From NCBI RefSeq assembly GCF_001940225.2, contig NZ_CP135164.1, positions 1,550,001 to 1,614,000 of the forward strand: a stretch of 64,000 nucleotides of DNA, read 5' to 3'. Shown one piece after another: positions 62,063-64,000 of the stretch. Numbering within the stretch: position 1 is the first letter of the stretch; each line of letters starts with the position of its first letter. Source of the stretch: Roseburia sp. 499. Lineage in GTDB: Bacteria > Bacillota > Clostridia > Lachnospirales > Lachnospiraceae. The notes beneath the pieces were generated by a model, which ran no database searches, was not told the DNA's origin, and saw nothing but the letters and a program-made list of their open reading frames with translations. The position numbers and the translations under genes were made by a program.

Positions 62063-63091
62063 TCACTCTGTTTGCGAATGCCCTATTCTAAAATGTGCTA
62101 CTGCAGTCATGACTGCACTAAATAGTAACTGTACATAATATGCAATTCCACGACTCAATACCATTCCCGGTAGCAACAGACTTCCTACAAAAACACTCTT
62201 AAAAATAATCAGGAATAAATTTTCGCTAATTCCCATTCCGCCAGGCAAAGGAAGCATATCCACAGATACGGATACCACCGCTTGCAACATCACCACATCA
62301 TACACACTCGCTCCGCTTAAGCCAAATGCTTTATATACAAACCATGTAACAAAAAACAGCGCAAACCTCTGTAAAAAAGTAATCACCATTACATTTCCAA
62401 TTACCATTTTGTGTGTTTTAAAATAAACTGCTGCTGCTTCATAACGTTCCATAGATGCTTCTAATTTTTGCTGACGCTCCGGCTTCTTCTTCATCAAATG
62501 TATATGTTCCAGAAAGTGCATTCCCTTTACCAACATATTCTTTGCAAGATTAGGACAAAACACCAGAAACGACATAAAAATGCAACAGAATACATTTAAA
62601 GCTACTCCAAGATAAAAAATCGGAAGGATTCCCTCTAAGTACTGATGTACGAATCCTCTTTGAAAAAATGCTACAAACAATCCAATAAAAACCAATACTG
62701 ATTTATATGTAATTGTAACAATCATCAGAACTAATGTCGCTACCGGTATTGGAATTTTATTTCTACGCATATAGTATATTTGTGCCGGCTGTCCGCCTGT
62801 AGCAGACGGTGTAATTGCACTAAAGAAAAATCCCACACAGGAATACAGAAAACAAGTTCTTTTTTTTGTTTTAATATTCAGGGTTCCAAACATATAATGA
62901 ATAATGATGGATTCACCCCAGATAAAAAATATAACCGCCGCCCCGGCAGGTATGATATACCAAGGATTTACTCCCTCTATCGCCTTTGCAACCGCATGCA
63001 AATCTTCCCCATGAAACACACTGTAAATCGTTAATAAAAAAACTGCTACTAAAAACAATGTATTTCCTATTTTCTTTCTCTTACTCTCCAC
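62063..63091 (-). CDS. Flippase-like/LPG synthase membrane-domain protein
   Basis: About eight membrane segments and the motifs FSAITPSATGGQPAQIYYM and MLPLPGGMGISENLF mark the LPG_synthase_TM (AglD/MprF N-terminal-like) family. No aminoacyl-transferase domain follows, so it is not a full MprF. The likely start is GTG at 63091 with AAAGGA about 9 nt upstream; this overlaps the end of the PAP2 gene by 11 nt. The longer frame from 63151 would overlap by 71 nt. A lipid-flipping role is inferred. Confidence 0.82.
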   Translation of the reverse strand: MESKRKKIGNTLFLVAVFLLTIYSVFHGEDLHAVAKAIEGVNPWYIIPAGAAVIFFIWGESIIIHYMFGTLNIKTKKRTCFLYSCVGFFFSAITPSATGGQPAQIYYMRRNKIPIPVATLVLMIVTITYKSVLVFIGLFVAFFQRGFVHQYLEGILPIFYLGVALNVFCCIFMSFLVFCPNLAKNMLVKGMHFLEHIHLMKKKPERQQKLEASMERYEAAAVYFKTHKMVIGNVMVITFLQRFALFFVTWFVYKAFGLSGASVYDVVMLQAVVSVSVDMLPLPGGMGISENLFLIIFKSVFVGSLLLPGMVLSRGIAYYVQLLFSAVMTAVAHFRIGHSQTE

Positions 63092-63746
63092 GTTTATATA
63101 TCCTTTCACATAGCCGTTCCAACGGTCGATAACACTTCGTATGGAATGCAATATAATAGGTTAACTCTGCAATTGCAATTCCACCGAACACATCTACAAT
63201 GTAATGCTGCTTGGTAAACTGTGTAGACGCACAAACAAGCAATGCGAAAACACAGGAAAACGCACGATACCATTTTGGTACTTGCTTCTGTCCTCGGATT
63301 CCGATATAGCAAAACCAGCTAACCAAGCAATGGATAGACGGAAATAGGCGCGTAGGTGCATCTATATCATACACAAATTGAAGTATGTTTTCCCATAAAC
63401 CATCACCTAATTCAGGACGTATATTCGTAGTCGGAAGAATCAAAAAAAACAAACAGCAAATCAACCTTGACATAATATCTGCTGTCACAAAACGATAACA
63501 GTGTTCCTTGCCTTGACCTGCAATCAGTATATAATTGATTCCCCAGAATAGATAACATCCTAAATATATAATTATAAATTCCGGTACAATAGGAACCGCT
63601 TGATCAAAAGTAGTAGTTAAATCATAGTGTTTCCAGCTGTCTGCTATCGGAGCAATTCCCATATAAACAAGAAAATTCACTGCCAGACAAGCCAGCAGTG
63701 GAAAAACAGCATATGCCGGAATTAGTTTTTGAATTTTCTCTTTCAT
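63081..63746 (-). CDS. PAP2-family membrane phosphatase
   Basis: The PAP2 phosphatase motifs are seen in P-S-I-H (about residue 143, catalytic His) and TKQHYIVDVFGG (second His with Asp), plus a preceding charged loop. Five or six membrane segments surround them. Such enzymes remove phosphate from lipid phosphates such as phosphatidate or undecaprenyl pyrophosphate. It is first in the operon with the flippase-like gene, pssA and psd, so a phospholipid role is likely, the exact substrate unknown. Confidence 0.88.
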   Translation of the reverse strand: MKEKIQKLIPAYAVFPLLACLAVNFLVYMGIAPIADSWKHYDLTTTFDQAVPIVPEFIIIYLGCYLFWGINYILIAGQGKEHCYRFVTADIMSRLICCLFFLILPTTNIRPELGDGLWENILQFVYDIDAPTRLFPSIHCLVSWFCYIGIRGQKQVPKWYRAFSCVFALLVCASTQFTKQHYIVDVFGGIAIAELTYYIAFHTKCYRPLERLCERIYKRGE

Positions 63747-63777
63747 TCTTAGTCTCCTCTTACTGCAACTAAAGAAT

Positions 63778-63805
63778 ATTATACCAGATTATGACAAATA
63801 GTCCA
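63778..63805 (-). promoter_or_regulatory. Promoter of the phospholipid operon
   Basis: On the minus strand a perfect TATAAT (63778-63783) with TGG directly upstream, and a weak -35 TGGACT 16 bp away (63800-63805). Confidence 0.55.
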
Positions 63806-63879
63806 CTTAATTTATTCTTAAATTTTACAAAATTAAAAAAATTTCTACATTTTACATATATTATCTACTCCCAAAAGAA

Positions 63880-63926
63880 GAAATCCCTATACTAACCATT
63901 TTCGTTAGCATAAGGATTTCTTTTTT
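63880..63926. terminator. Terminator near the right edge
   Basis: GAAATCC-TAT-CTAAC pairs with GTTAG-ATA-GGATTTC with small mismatches, followed by TTTTTT on the plus strand and TTCTTTT on the minus strand. It probably ends the gene that enters from the right. Confidence 0.65.
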
Positions 63927-63979
63927 ATTTATATCATAGTAACGTAAACCTTCTCCTGATTACATAAAACTATAACATC

Positions 63980-64000
63980 TTATTTTTCAGCAATTGCTGC
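63980..64000 (-). CDS. Possible C-terminal end of a gene beyond the right edge
   Basis: The last 21 bases read as AAIAEK and a TAA stop on the minus strand. The terminator 54 nt downstream fits a gene ending here. Too little is visible to name it. Confidence 0.3.
   Translation of the reverse strand, partial: AAIAEK

Noticed and set aside
62063..63151. Longer flippase-like protein starting at 63151
   Set aside because: The start would be a TTG inside the PAP2 gene with a 71-nt overlap; the GTG at 63091 has a ribosome site and normal overlap.

Overview
The window reads as chromosome of a low-GC, Gram-positive, spore-forming anaerobe of the Clostridia, most like a Lachnospiraceae gut commensal. 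This is inferred from gene content and protein style: sporulation genes yqfC/yqfD, an SpoIIIE/FtsK pump beside tepA, Rex, formate-tetrahydrofolate ligase with FolD, a Re-type citrate synthase beside an NADP isocitrate dehydrogenase, a V/A-type ATPase, and bacterial glycogen enzymes. Most genes are on the minus strand. No rRNA, tRNA or CRISPR array was seen.

Left part (1-12.3 kb). yqfD (cut by the window edge), yqfC, pyrimidine-nucleoside phosphorylase, a Nudix hydrolase and a GNAT enzyme come first. An apparently intact DDE transposase gene (3.9-5.4 kb) then separates them from a four-gene minus-strand operon: DUF89 protein, ANT(6)-like nucleotidyltransferase, a GNAT/S66-peptidase-like fusion and an OTCase-like transcarbamylase. 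This accessory operon is the most unusual gene set here. Next are a PadR/HXXEE pair with a 37-nt palindromic operator, rlmH, divergent xpt, and a tandem 69-nt stem-loop-rich repeat.

Core metabolism (12.3-38.6 kb). A probable long operon runs tepA, ftsK, fhs, folD, a zinc-ribbon/TPR membrane protein and a glycogen-debranching enzyme. glgA, an O-acetylhomoserine sulfhydrylase, a DUF885 lipoprotein and yebC follow. The rex, unknown, nnr, alr, mazF unit has a consensus promoter with a Rex-type operator just upstream, and a CorC-like protein has its own promoter. Re-citrate synthase, a GntR regulator, isocitrate dehydrogenase and an ABC-F ATPase form another unit; two perfect GntR-like palindromes lie at its promoter. 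Together citrate synthase and isocitrate dehydrogenase make 2-oxoglutarate in an oxidatively incomplete TCA branch.

V-ATPase and small-protein region (38.7-49.3 kb). A nine-gene V/A-ATPase operon is led by a gene with a response-regulator receiver domain. Divergent from it is a Cys/Gly-rich small protein. Beside that are a 40-residue microprotein and two unknown small proteins, with promoter motifs resembling sporulation mother-cell sigma factors.

Right part (49.3-64 kb). leuS, a Cu/Zn-SOD-like protein, an EF-G paralogue with an altered G4 motif, tyrA-aroA, a chemoreceptor paired with an orphan sugar-type binding lipoprotein, and a phospholipid operon (PAP2 phosphatase, flippase-like protein, pssA, psd) complete the window.

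Start codons were moved from the longest open frame to an internal start where a Shine-Dalgarno sequence clearly decides it. Functions are family-level readings of the translated sequence. Promoters and operators were found by eye.
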